NCBI GenBank assembly: GCA_018340375.1
Contig: JAFFJZ010000004.1
Span: forward strand, 20,744,001 to 20,808,000
Direction: 5' to 3'
Length of the DNA: 64,000 nucleotides
DNA from: Gonatopus flavifemur
Taxonomy: Eukaryota; Arthropoda; Insecta; Hymenoptera; Dryinidae
Part shown: piece after piece, positions 22,419 through 33,711 of the stretch
Position numbering within the stretch: position 1 is the first letter of the stretch
Layout: every line of letters starts with the position of its first letter
The notes under the pieces: generated by a model
Database searches by the model: none
The model's input: only the letters and a program-made list of their open reading frames with translations
Told to the model about the DNA's origin: nothing
Made by a program: the position numbers and the translations under genes

Positions 22419-22664
22419 ATGGACAAATTTGGACGACTTTGGACCAAGTGCTGAGGAAAAAGGATAATTTCTGTCGTGAACAAATCTGGACAACTCCGGG
22501 ATACGATTAAAAATCCCGCATCGTTACTATGGACACATTTGGACAACTTCGGACCATCATGGACCTCTGAGGACGAGCCATGGACATGTTATCAATTATG
22601 TCATTTGTCAGTTCTAGAGTCACGGACAATTTCGGACACGTTTTGGACACGCCGCCTGGACGCC

Positions 22665-23295
22665 CGTATGGAAACATTTCGCTGAAAAATGTCTGCAAAA
22701 CTCTGAAAAATCTCTGAAAAAAAATGAAAAAACTCTGAGAAACTCTGACAAACTCTGAGAATCTCTGAAATTTTCATGAGAAATCTAATATTTTTGGGAC
22801 ATTCTTTACAGACTTTTTTCAGCCTTTTTTCAGAGTTTCTCAGAGTTTTTTCATACTTTTTCAGAGAAATAGTAACAAAATTGCACTCTGAAAAAACTCT
22901 GACAAAACTCTAATAAATTGTTGACATTTTTCTGATTATTAAAAAATCCTGAAATTCAATAAATACATCCATATGCCGTATTCAAATATCATGTGTGAAA
23001 AAGTGTTTGAAAATTTTTTAATTTTTTTCTGAAAGTCAGAAAAATATTAGCAATCCATCAGAGTTTTGTCAGAGTTTTTTCAGAGTGCAATTTCGTTACT
23101 ATTTCTCTGAAAAAGAATGAAAAAACTCTGAGAAACTCTGAAAAAAGTCTGAAAAAAGTCTGTAAAGAATGTCTCAAAAATATTAGATTTCTCATCAAAA
23201 TTTCAGAGTTTGTCAGAGTTTCTCAGAATTTTTTCATTCTTTTCAGAGATTTTTCATAGTTTTACAGACATTTTTCGGCGAAATATTTCCATACG
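22665..23295. mobile_element. Second copy of the 641-bp palindromic element (631 bp)
   Basis: Starts CGTATGGAAACATTTCGCTG and ends CGGCGAAATATTTCCATACG. It follows the copy at 5144-5784 nearly base for base in both arms, including the central ATTTGAATACGG region in inverted sense. High similarity at two distant sites shows it is a dispersed mobile family. Confidence 0.85.
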
Positions 23296-23416
23296 GGCGT
23301 CTATGGACACCCATTGGACGAGTGATGAACAGGTGATTCGACATTGGTCCGAAATTTGGTACAAATGGACACCCACGGACATTCCGGCCTGATTTTGGAC
23401 CACGCGTGGACAGTTT

Positions 23417-23572
23417 CCCAAGTAGCACAGGAATGTTTGGAATATTCTATGAACATGTACAGAATATATTGATACGTTTCGAATGACCTATGAACATCTT
23501 GAGAATATTTCGCATACTTGAATGTTCTATGAACATCTAAAGCATATTCCAAACATTCTTATGCTACTAGGG
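23417..23572. mobile_element. 156-bp CCCAAGTAGCACAGGAATGTT MITE
   Basis: Ends CCCAAGTAGCACAGGAATGT and ACATTCTTATGCTACTAGGG. The interior repeats ATGAACAT and GAATATTC words. Confidence 0.75.
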
Positions 23573-23642
23573 TTTGGACATTTTGGACACATTTTGGACA
23601 AAATTCGGATGTCCCAAATCGGTCCGATGACCCATCAGGGCA

Positions 23643-24343
23643 CCTATTGCGATACATCGATTAGGCGATCGCCTAAATTTCGAATTTCGAAGAAAAACTT
23701 TTTTCTCACTTGGTAAAAAAAATATATTTTTCGAAATTCGATATCTGGACTCTGTACCGCAATTGATGGAGTACTAAAGATTATTTCCTAAAAATCTTCA
23801 ACCTTTTTATGAATTCGGTGCGGAGAATTCCTACTGAGAAAATATTCACTCAGTCGGTACGGTGGTATTCCCTTAAATTGATGAGCGTTTTTTTTTGGGA
23901 TCTCTCTTTCTATCATATAGGCGTGTCCTTTTCTAACCAAGGTGCTCCGATGGTAGCGCTCGTATCATTCCAAAGAGCGGGAAATATGTGATATGCTTCA
24001 TTTTCATCCTTTCTTTTGAATTGCGTGAATTTAATTTTGATTTCTAATGATGGGTTTTTCGGTCCCACAACATAATTCATTTCATTTTGCAAAATGTCGC
24101 AGATACGTTTATTCCCTATGAGAGCATCCCTCCTCTTCTCCATCATTGTTCTCATTTGAAAAAAGACAAAAGGTATTTTGAAAGCTTCATACCACTGTAG
24201 GTAAGTATCAAATTGTATCAAAACTCATCTCTTTGTGATTTCGCGCGGTCCCAGCTAACCTTTATGTATATTTTGAAATTGACAGAGAAATCGAGACCTG
24301 CCGATATGAATATTTGTCATTGTAAATAGTTTATTTATAAATC
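23643..24343. other. Repeat remnant, then the 5' flank of OGG1
   Basis: 23680-23970 is another piece of the ACCGACTGAGT/GGTATCC repeat. From about 24000 to 24343 the sequence is non-repetitive and should hold the OGG1 promoter and 5' UTR. I cannot place a start site or core promoter motif with confidence. Confidence 0.4.
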
Positions 24344-25589
24344 ATGGTATTGAAAATCAAACAAGGTGAAATTCCTTGTCCTTCATCCGAATTGAACCTT
24401 GGAATAACGTTAAACGGTGGACAAAGTTTCAGGTAACTGTTATTCTTATTCAAACATCCCTTTATTCATTTATTCGGTTTCTTATTGCAAAGCAGTTGTC
24501 ATAATTTCAGATGGAAACCCTGCGGTACAGGCTATCGAGGTGTCTTTGCAGGATGCGTATGGACTCTCACTCAAAATCACAACACTCTATCGTACGTCGT
24601 GCAAGGCGCACTGAAGGATAGCATCAATTACAATGATTTACTATCAAAATATTTAAGATTAGATATATCATTGAAGGAAGAATACCAAAAATGGAGTTCG
24701 GTTGATCCTCACTTTCAACGAATCGCAGAGAATCTACATGGAGTGAGAATTCTACATCAAGACGTAGTGGAGAATTTATTCTCTTTCATCTGTAGTTCAA
24801 ATAATAACATACTCAGGTATCGCTAACAACATTTCTTCTTTGTTATATCATCTTACATGGACTTTCAAAATATCTGTGACATTTCTATCCATAATCATTA
24901 AGATTTTGCTTTGATAACGAGCTCTAAAACATTGCCTACAAATCTTCAATAAGTTTTGAACATTAAGGAATAAACTATGTTACAGAATATCCGGTATGGT
25001 TCACAAATTGTGTTCGCTGTTTGGAAAATCCATATGCACGGTACAAGAAGATTGTTACTTTGATTTTCCTACGATACAGTCTTTAGCGCAAGAGAAAGTT
25101 GAAGATTCTATCAGAAAAGCAGGATTTGGATATCGTGCGGCATATATAGCAAACACCGCGAGACGGTTGCAGGAATTGGGAGGTAGAGATTGGTTGTTGA
25201 ATCTACACAAAGATCAGAATTCATCTTACAAAGACGCAAGACAGCAATTGATGACTCTCCCGGGAGTCGGCCCGAAGGTAGCGGAATGTGTATGTTTGAT
25301 GTCTTTGGGACATTTAGAAGCCATTCCTGTGGACACCCACATCTTTCAAGTTGCTCGATCCATCTATTTACCCAAGTTAGAAAACCAAAAGACTGTAACT
25401 CCCAAATTGCATGATGAAATCGCGTCTCATTTGCGAGACCTATGGGGCCCGTTAGCCGGCTGGGCGCAAACTGTGGTCTTCTGTACTAGAATTAAAATTC
25501 ACGACAAAGAATCTAATGATAACAAAAAACGAAAGAAAAAAAGCCAAAAGGATTTAAATGTAGCGGACAATTCGAAAAAACGTATGTGA
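24344..25589 (+). CDS. OGG1: 8-oxoguanine DNA glycosylase (OGG1)
   Basis: Bifunctional glycosylase/AP lyase that removes 8-oxoguanine paired with C in base-excision repair. Exons 24344-24432, 24511-24816 and 24986-25589 have consensus GT..AG ends and keep the frame, giving 332 residues (human OGG1 has 345). The N-terminal OGG_N part includes GGQSFRW. The helix-hairpin-helix LPGVGPKVAECVCL supplies the Schiff-base Lys229, and PVDTH supplies the catalytic Asp248, 19 residues away as in human OGG1. The C-terminus is lysine-rich (KKRKKKSQK, KKRM), probably a nuclear localisation signal. The ATG at 24344 is chosen because it opens directly into the conserved N-terminus. The gene appears intact and is the first of a three-gene cluster. 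Confidence 0.96.
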
Positions 25590-27906
25590 CGAAGGTATTT
25601 AGGTGTTAGAATGAATTTATTTAGATCGATACAAATTGCGTAAAATGAAAAATAGATTGTATTAAGTATATACTAACTAATGATGTATATATATGTAAAT
25701 GAATATTCAAGGATACACAAACTGCGCTTGTTATTTTTATGCATTCAAAGATGTTACTCGAGTGCTTTTGAAGTGTTCTGTTTTATAGTTCAGACTGAGT
25801 TTTGGAAAATCATAAGTTTACTTTATTTAAAAGAACTGAAGAGTGAAGAAGTTGATAAAAAAGCAGATCATTTACTTTCCGCCACCGTTTTTTATATTTG
25901 AAAATTGAATCGCAACGTATCGGAGTATTTTACGTCACTTGAAAACAAACACTTGTTAGTAGATCTTGTGGATTTTTTCCAGTAAATTTGAGAAAAAAAA
26001 GGTACAGAGATTTGATTTTCTTTTTCAAATTTATTTCAATTTGAAGTAAAGTTTCGAGTCATAACATGAAGTACAAAAAACATACTTTACAAAGTTGCGA
26101 TGATTGATTTCCAACAAGAAATTGAACTATTCAATCCATTCGAATGTTTCAGTCTATAATCATTATGAATGATATTTCATTTACAAATTTTTTTGCGATT
26201 TTGAAACAAATGGCACAGAAGAAATCCTATTTTAGATTCAATTTCTCGTTTTTGCGATATAATTGATGCATTTAGACAATTTTTTCAACAGCTGCGTAGT
26301 AGGAAACTTGAATAGATACTGTAAATTATTGTTATTCTATGAACAGAGAAATACATAAGTAACCAGCAATTTTATACATCGAGTGTTGGAATTAACCGAT
26401 GATACGTTACAATGAGATTTCGTTTCAAATCCTAGAATTACTAGGCGAGATAGGATTTTTGAATACACACATGTTTTTAAAAGATGCATAAATACTGGAA
26501 CGAGTTATCAAAGTAAAAGAGAATTTTTCCTCACTTCGGTGGTAGATTTCGTTCTCCAATTGTGGGGTCAAAGTTTTCTCGTCAGGAAAACTATTGTCTT
26601 TTAGGTATTGAATTTTCCAAAAACTCATCTTTTTATTATTTTTCACAGTGTACTTGAGAATACACTTCTTTTATAATAAAAATTCTCTTGTACATATTCA
26701 TTCCAGTATATACATGAAATTTGATACATTTATTTTCTAATTCAAATAAAGTGATATTGATGAAACGAGAAATAAATAATTTATTAAATTACGAGCAGTA
26801 TCCAATAGTTGATTTTCGATTATTCATTTTAATTTAGATGTTACTTTCTATAAGATAAAAACAAAGTGCTTGTGAGAAAAGTATTCAATTGTGAAATTGG
26901 AAATAGAAGAGGGTAAGAGCATTGGATTGGGGTTTTTTTTTTCTATCGTATAGGTGTGTCCTTTTCTAGCTAACGTGCTCGGATGGTAACGCTTGTATCA
27001 TCTTAAATGTTAGGTTCAAGTTCAACTGAGCGCTGGCATGGAATCAGTTTCATTTATCGAACAAAAATAAATACCCCCTCAATTTTCATTGATTTATATG
27101 ACAATATTTCATGTACACTCAAACCTTGTTAATTCAAATCTCAAGGGCTCCTCTTTCGAATTATAGAGTTTTTGATTTATCAAGGTTTCTTGAAGGGAAA
27201 GACATTTAAACAACACTTAATTCTTCTGGTTGGAAAAACCTATAAAGTCCACTCAAATCCATTTTTCCATTGAAATAGCCCTCACCGAATCTAACCAAAT
27301 AGAATTGATAATTCTCAAATTGGCTTTAACCAGAACTTTACAAGTGTTTTACATATGATGTCATCAATCAATGATTGAAAAATTCATAGAATCTTGTCAT
27401 CGATTTAGCCTCCGATTGGTTTTTTCATTGAAAAAATTAGAGATTAGACTCAACGAAGCACTTTGTTTGAAACAGTCTTTTGAATTTAGTTATGAATTTA
27501 ATGAAAAATACATTTTTCAAGGACACTCTCTTGGTTATGGATTTTATTATTATGCATTGAGAATTTGAATGCATAATTTATGGAACAATTATCTCCTTTT
27601 GATGCTTGAATGCCCTCAAGAGTGTCAATGAAGTGCACTATAGGAGACGTTTCATACTTTCCAACTCTGAAGAAGCACGCATTTTCCTATCGAATGAATT
27701 TTGTGGAATTTGAACTTCAAAAAGAGATTTTTCCGCGCTTCAAATTATCAATTAATGTCATTAAATTTGAACACAATGTTTGTCTCTCAACTTCCTCTCT
27801 GTTTTAGAAAAATGGAGTTAAAACATCTTGAAATGGGTTTTGAACCAAAGAGAGGAATAGGTATTCAAAAGAAAAACACGCACGTAACGAGTAATGCGAT
27901 GAAATA
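25590..27906. other. Intergenic between OGG1 and the SPSB3-like gene; no gene seen
   Basis: AT-rich and mostly non-repetitive; presumably holds both convergent 3' UTRs. An AATAAA at 26744-26749 could serve either gene. At 26930-27010 there is a small fragment of the 18-24 kb repeat (TATCGTATAGGTGTGTCC... ending CATCTTAA). Short open frames here have no recognisable content. Confidence 0.5.
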
Positions 27907-29376
27907 TCAAGGACTGAAGTGTAACATTCGTTTTGGCACTAAATCACCGAATTCGGTACGCTCCAAGTGCTTTTTTTTTCTTTTCCTCCCAAGTCCGACT
28001 AACGCAAAATCGAAATCATCCAAAATCATGAATTCTGCGGGTAACTCTAAATCCTCTTCCTCCTCGTCGTTTTCATCTGCGAATGAATAGAAATGAAAAT
28101 GGAGCTGGATAATGGATGTGATACGGATAATTACATCCAGGGTGGGATCGATTTACTTACCAAGACGTCTCTGCAATATATCCGCGAAAACGCTTTTCGA
28201 GAGATAACGTAGTCCAGGGAATGCAGCTGACATGTATGCTCTCTGTAAAGGTCTCAACCTCGCCAAACATTCCATTTGCAGAGACGCGTCCATAGAATTG
28301 CTGTAAGTCAATTTCATTCTGCTTTGAGCAGCTGTGGAACTAATCATAGGATACAATTCTACGTCTCTTAATCCAGTAAACGCGATTCCTGTAAAAATAT
28401 TGATAAATATTCGTTCACAAAACTGTTATCCTTTATATTATAAATTGAATAAAATATAAAAGCTGCATAGTACAAAACTGAAAGGAATACAAACTCACAA
28501 AAGCGAATAAAATACCTACCAAGTGGTTTTCGATTTAAATAAAATTCTAAAGTGCCTCTCCAAGTGTCTAGATGAACTCCTACTAAATTTCCCTGTTCGA
28601 ACGGAGCAGAGTAGTCTTGTTTCTTGCCATTGTATTGCAAGTATCCTCTATAAGAGAATCCCCATGATTCCCGATCACAGCCAAGTAAAGAACAAAAAGT
28701 GTCTCTCCCGCAGTTTAAATCTGCTTTCGTAGTTCCCACTCCAACCATCTAGAAAATAAAATCATACTTCAAAACTGAATTTGTCAATTCACGCAGAAAC
28801 AAGTAAAATATTATCAAAAATCCACAGTACCACATCCGTGCCGTATACTCGAGTCAACATTTTCACTTCCCAATAATGATGTCTGCCCTTCTCCATCAAC
28901 TTATTCCCTCTGATAGCAGCTGTGCCATTGCTAAAACCAGGATGGAATCTTACCGAGAGATTACGATCCGACAATTCTGATATATTAGAGGCAAAACTTT
29001 CATCCCATGTCCATTCGTATACTGTAACAAGAGGGATGATTAAACGGAAAAGATATTTTTAGCAGCAAATTAATACAGCGACGAGTGTTGTTATCGAATC
29101 TAATTTGAGAAAGAACATAGTTCATTGTTGATAAAAGTACTTGTTGGTGAAAACAATTGAATAAAGATACAAAGTATCTCTGCAATTTGTAATGAAAGAA
29201 TAACAAAATAACAAGAATTCATCAGTGGATTTCTTATAGGTTAAAACAAATTTGAAAACAAGTAGTTACAACTCACCATTTCTGTCTTCGCAACGGCAGA
29301 TCGTTGGATAACACTTTCCACATTTATCATCTTCTTCTTTGTCGTCGTCAAACATTTGTTTATCAAGAGTTCTCAT
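27907..29376 (-). CDS. SPSB3: SPRY domain-containing SOCS box protein 3-like (SPSB3)
   Basis: Substrate receptor for an Elongin-BC/Cullin ubiquitin ligase. Minus-strand exons: 29376-29277, 29021-28831, 28748-28520, 28388-28161 and 28076-27907. All have GT..AG junctions and sum to 918 nt, 305 residues. After an acidic start (DDDKEEDD) and a Cys-rich CGKCYPTICRC comes the SPRY domain from YEWTWDESF through RHHYWEVK, MVGVGTTKADL, SWGFSYRG and GVHLDTWRGTLEF to LYPMISSTAA. A BC-box follows, SLQMECLARLR (about 209-219), and a SOCS-like tail ends at DILQRRLG. This order and wording match SPSB3 better than SPSB1/2/4. The last exon adds 56 residues with an acidic run and RKRKKK (about 280-285), not a tail I recall for SPSB3. 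The exon 3 end may be off by one base. Confidence 0.88.
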
Positions 29377-29815
29377 TCTACACTTTGACACTTGTTGTGA
29401 ATTTTATTAACCGTTTCCGTGATTTAAAATCCTACGTGCAGTGCATTCGTACTTGTATATATACCTTTCTACAGAATTATCTAGAAAATTCTCTACCGAG
29501 CACATATGTTCGCCATTCTCGTCTCATCGCCATACAGCAGCGATCATATGAAAAAATTAAGGTGGATTTTAAGTGCTTCTACACGCAGTCCGCAGTCTAC
29601 CGTTGCCGCAAACCATGTAGAAGCACCTTTAACCCTAGATGTCGCGTATTTAATCCACAACTCTTTAAATCACTGTACGAATTTGCACTGTAACAGTAGT
29701 ATAGCTCTCTATTTTGATCTTTCAGACGCATTTCTTGGAAGTGAAATTCAACTGCCGCGCAAGTTTTCATTCTTTGACAAATCTCCGAATATCAAGTCAA
29801 GTTTGGTGATTCAAA
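29377..29815. promoter_or_regulatory. Putative bidirectional promoter between SPSB3-like and maelstrom
   Basis: The two start codons face away from each other across only about 440 bp, so 5' UTRs and both core promoters must share this space. No TATA box or other site can be named with confidence. The plus-strand open frames crossing it (29304-29693, 29506-29865) overlap the SPSB3 first exon antisense and show no protein-like content. Confidence 0.5.
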
Positions 29816-32614
29816 ATGCCGAAAAAGAACACCGGACAAAATGCATTTTACTTCTTCATGCTTGATTGGAGAAAACAGCAGGAAAAACAGGGTTGTAGAT
29901 TTTCGAGTTTAAAAGAGGTTCAATCCGATCCCAGACTTTCTCAAGCATGGAAGGTAAGATTTATATAAAAACAACAATGTTCTTGTTTTTGTTTTTGAAA
30001 ATCGAGGCATGTTAATGATTTTCTTTTGGTTTTTTTCACTGTAATATTTTCTAAGAGTTCTCAATTGATCCAAAAAGATGGTTTATTATTGAAACAAATT
30101 TGTAATCCTGCAAAACACATGGATTTAACCCGGTATTCGCTGTTGAGAGGAATCGATTTTGTTATATTGATGACACATCTCTTTTACAAATCACACTTGT
30201 ATTATTTGTGTGAAAAAAATACAAAAAAGAGTATTTTCTTCAGGCTCTACATCCGCAACAAAAAGGTCACTACGAGTCCCTGGCTAAAAACAGCAAAGTA
30301 GAAGTCAAAACTGTTAAAAAAACAACCCTCGGCGAGTCTTTGCATGAATTGGAACAGAAAACAGCTCGGGAAGAACAATTCAAAGAACAAATGGAACTGT
30401 ATATGGATTCGATGATTCAATTAGCTGAACAAACTAATGGTAATTACGCTACTTTATGCACCACTTTTTTGCTATTATGTTACTTACTATGTTATTTTTT
30501 TCAGCATTGCATAAATTGAAATCATACTTCATACACGTCAACTGGTTCTACAGAAGAGAATTAGATCATAACGAAGCATATTACTGTCCCGCCGAGTTCG
30601 CGGTAGCGGAATTCACAATGGAACATGGAATACAGAGGGTATACCACGAACTGATTAACATAGATAGCGAAAAAGGATATACCAGAGAAGCGATGGAACA
30701 TAGCCAAAATACTCATAAAATACCTCTTCAGTTATCCGAAGGACAACGCGATTTTGCTGTCATGTACGACAAATTAATCGCATTTCTGAGACCCGAAGAA
30801 AATGGAAATAAATTACCACCTTTATACACTTTGGACACTTTGAACTCGATAGTAGTTCAAGACGCTGTTAAATCATTATTACAAAAAATGTGTGATGCTA
30901 AGAGACGTTCCAACGAGAGTTCGAAATTCTTACTGTATCCCATAGATGTTTTATTTACAAAATTATTGATCGCTGCTGCTCGTTCGAAGAACGAAATGAC
31001 CCTACAGAAAGCGGAAAATGTAGTAAAGTTTGAATTCTCCAAAGATGTGCATAGATACGTGATGGGTATAGAATGCGATGTATGTACAAATTATCCACAA
31101 TCTGACATTTGCATTTCTGACTTTTTATTCAATTTTTCATCTTTCATAGTATCATAAGTTCATCGACACCACCGCGCAGTTCTGCAGTTTGTCTGTCGTG
31201 AGACGTTGGGGTTACACCGTATGCGACTACTGTTTTCATTATTTGGATATGGAATTGATTCCTGGCACTCATTGTCCTGTGTCTACGAATATTAACAGTA
31301 TTTTGAATCCCATCGAGAATGGCTTGAACGAACTGTCATTGAGAGATAAATTCGACGTCAAAGTTATGACTATGACTGGAGTAAGGGCATAATATGATTA
31401 TTATTGTCATTAGACGTGTATGTTGTATGTCATCTAATTTGTTTTTTTTATTTCTTAGGTTACGGAAGATCATAGAATAAGAACGTCCGAAAGAAGTTAC
31501 AGAGAGGAGATGTTTCGTCGTAAAACTAGTCAACCAGTTACCATAATTGATCACAGTAAACTTGATAAAACAGAGCCCAAAGCAGCTCCCAGTAGTAAAC
31601 CTTATCAATACCTTCAGCCTTCTCAATCAACTGTTCGTATAATCAAATTTATTAGTTCATTTATTTAGTTTTATACTATTTTTCATGGTACAGTGATTTA
31701 CATTGATTGTTTATTTGTCAACAGCATATGCTCGAAAGACCATTGCGTCTTCCTAGAACTGCATGTAAGTGAATGATACTTGGAAACCTTTTAACACGGA
31801 GAATAATGAAACTAAAGAATAACAATTTTTTATGCACGATTGATTGTAGGTCTTGCGGATATCGTCGGTGAAGAAGAAGTGCCGGAAAACAACGATGACA
31901 ATTTCCCTACTATAGGTACATTCATTATTTGTTCTATTTTCACATTTCTTGCCTCAAAATCACTTGTCGAAAAAAGCTAAATCTTGTATGAAAAACTGTG
32001 TTCTGTGGGAATATCCTCAAAATCTGATAAATCACAAAAATTTAAGGAAATATTATCTAAAGAAAACTCAGATGAATCAAAATTCAGAGAAATTGAAGGA
32101 AATAGAAACACGCGAAATCTTCCTCGAAAGAAAAGTCCCAGGGTTTCCATTCAATCGAATACAAATTCGAGCTGTTCAAACTGCTGCTGCTTCTCGAGAA
32201 GCAATCAACCCAGCAATAATTGTTGTTGTATAAATTATTCTTTTAGCTTCAAAATCGTTGTTTAGTTTTCCATCTACGATTTTTTCTTCTTGATTTATGG
32301 TATTTTAGAAGTATCGATTGTACAAAATCATTGCAAAGGGAAAAATTTGTGGAATTTGTTTTTTTAGACAAAAAAATTGGGATACGAAATTTGAAAAATG
32401 TAGCTTGTCTTCGATGGATGATCGATAAATCATTGAATTTTTGTGATGTTCGTAGGAGGAGGTCGAGGTATCATTCTCAGAGGAAGGAAAAATCAGAAAT
32501 CAAATTCAGGCATGGGTGAGTGTATCTCCATTCATTCACTGTTTTCTTATCCAAAGGATATCATTGATATGTTTTTGTGTTTTAATTACAGGACACGCTA
32601 AACGAATGCACTGA
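29816..32614 (+). CDS. mael: Maelstrom, piRNA-pathway HMG-box/MAEL-domain protein
   Basis: Germline protein acting with Piwi/piRNAs in transposon silencing. Nine exons: 29816-29953, 30244-30439, 30505-31079, 31150-31380, 31459-31632, 31725-31764, 31850-31915, 32456-32515 and 32592-32614. They splice in phase to 1503 nt, 500 residues. Residues about 1-70 are an HMG box (KKNTGQNAFYFFMLDW...SQAWKALHPQQKGHYESLAK). From about 112 comes the MAEL domain with WFYRRELDH, YYCPAEFAVAEFTMEHGI and a Cys/His cluster (C315, C328, C331, H333, H344, C345), consistent with the zinc-binding, RNase H-like MAEL fold. The C-terminus is Arg/Gly-rich (GRGIILRGRK). Slightly longer than the fly protein. The exon 5 donor (ACT|GTTCGT) is weak; the others are ordinary. 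Confidence 0.95.
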
Positions 32615-33676
32615 AACGTGTATGGCTTTCTACTTCTCAAATCAGATATCAAGAAAAAAACAATCAACAGACGGTTATTTTGTTCCATAAATATATATAT
32701 ATACATATATAAGATGAATCTAATGAAACTGAAGTCTGAAAACGATACACTTTCGAAAAGGATCGAGAACTGTTGTTATCTATAGAACATTACAATTATA
32801 GTGAGAAATGTGTGATTTTCGTGATCGTATTATAGAATTTAAAGGTAGAGGGAATTGAACGGGAAAAACATGCAAAAGGATTATTTAGAATAATTCAAGA
32901 CTCGGTGGAATATCTTCTGCTAAGAATTTTTATGGTGTTATATATTAAAACAAACAAAAAATTCTCTCTCCTTTGAAAGTATCCGCATATTGTGACTATT
33001 ATGATCGTCAATTTCGAGTCGTCTTTCATCTGATTCATAGAACAACAAAAATAACACAGATCACGGGACGAAGTATGGGATTTATAAATATGCTCCTTCC
33101 ACTGAATAGATTAAGATCATAAATAGATTTAAGTAGTCAACAAATTATCATTAATTTCTGAAAAATAGGTGTTTAATTTCAAATTTCCGCAGAGATGCTT
33201 TAATGCATTTGATAATTCAAAACTATTGCATTCTATTCAAGGTAAAAATCTAGTAACACAATATTCACTGAATCGTTTTGAAAAAACAGTCACAATACTG
33301 CCAAGTGAAGATCCGAATACGATCTTTCTATCTCGTGTGTTACCATTGAATAAAATTATTTTGTTTTTTTATCATTAAGGCTGAGATATACGGTGTAAAA
33401 TATACTTTTCTTTTTTGCTAAAAGAGATTCTTTCCACCCAGTTTTTTTGAAAATAAACAATCAACCTGTTTTGCTCTTATTACACAGAAGATGCAGATGA
33501 TTACTGATTTTATTTATCCAACTTCGAGAAAGCTGGGGGACCGGAAGATACATAATGTGATTTTTCTTTTTGTTTTTAATCTACAAGTTTAAAATATATG
33601 TATCATGTAATCAATGATTAAGGAATACTGGTTTTAATTTTGTTTTCTATTCATTGAAGTATTTTAACAAATTTAT

Positions 33677-33711
<35 letters not shown>

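Larger units (their letters stand above)
21222..23642. mobile_element. 2.4-kb GGACAAATTTGGAC / GTCCA array element with three nested insertions
   Basis: The left edge CACCCTGATGGGTTCGTT and right edge ACCCATCAGGGCACC look inverted. The interior is a degenerate array of TTTGGACAACTTTGGACC words (inverted as GTCCAGTGTGTCC in the left half). It is interrupted by a 108-bp palindrome (22311-22418), the 631-bp palindrome (22665-23295) and a 156-bp MITE (23417-23572). The many open frames across it are repeat translations. Confidence 0.65.

Noticed and set aside
29304..29865. Plus-strand frames between SPSB3-like and maelstrom
   Set aside because: Antisense to SPSB3 exon 1 and within the presumed shared promoter; no domain content.
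24344..32614. Functional clustering of OGG1 and maelstrom as a genome-defence locus
   Set aside because: Adjacency of a repair enzyme and a piRNA factor in one short gene island has no sequence support beyond proximity.
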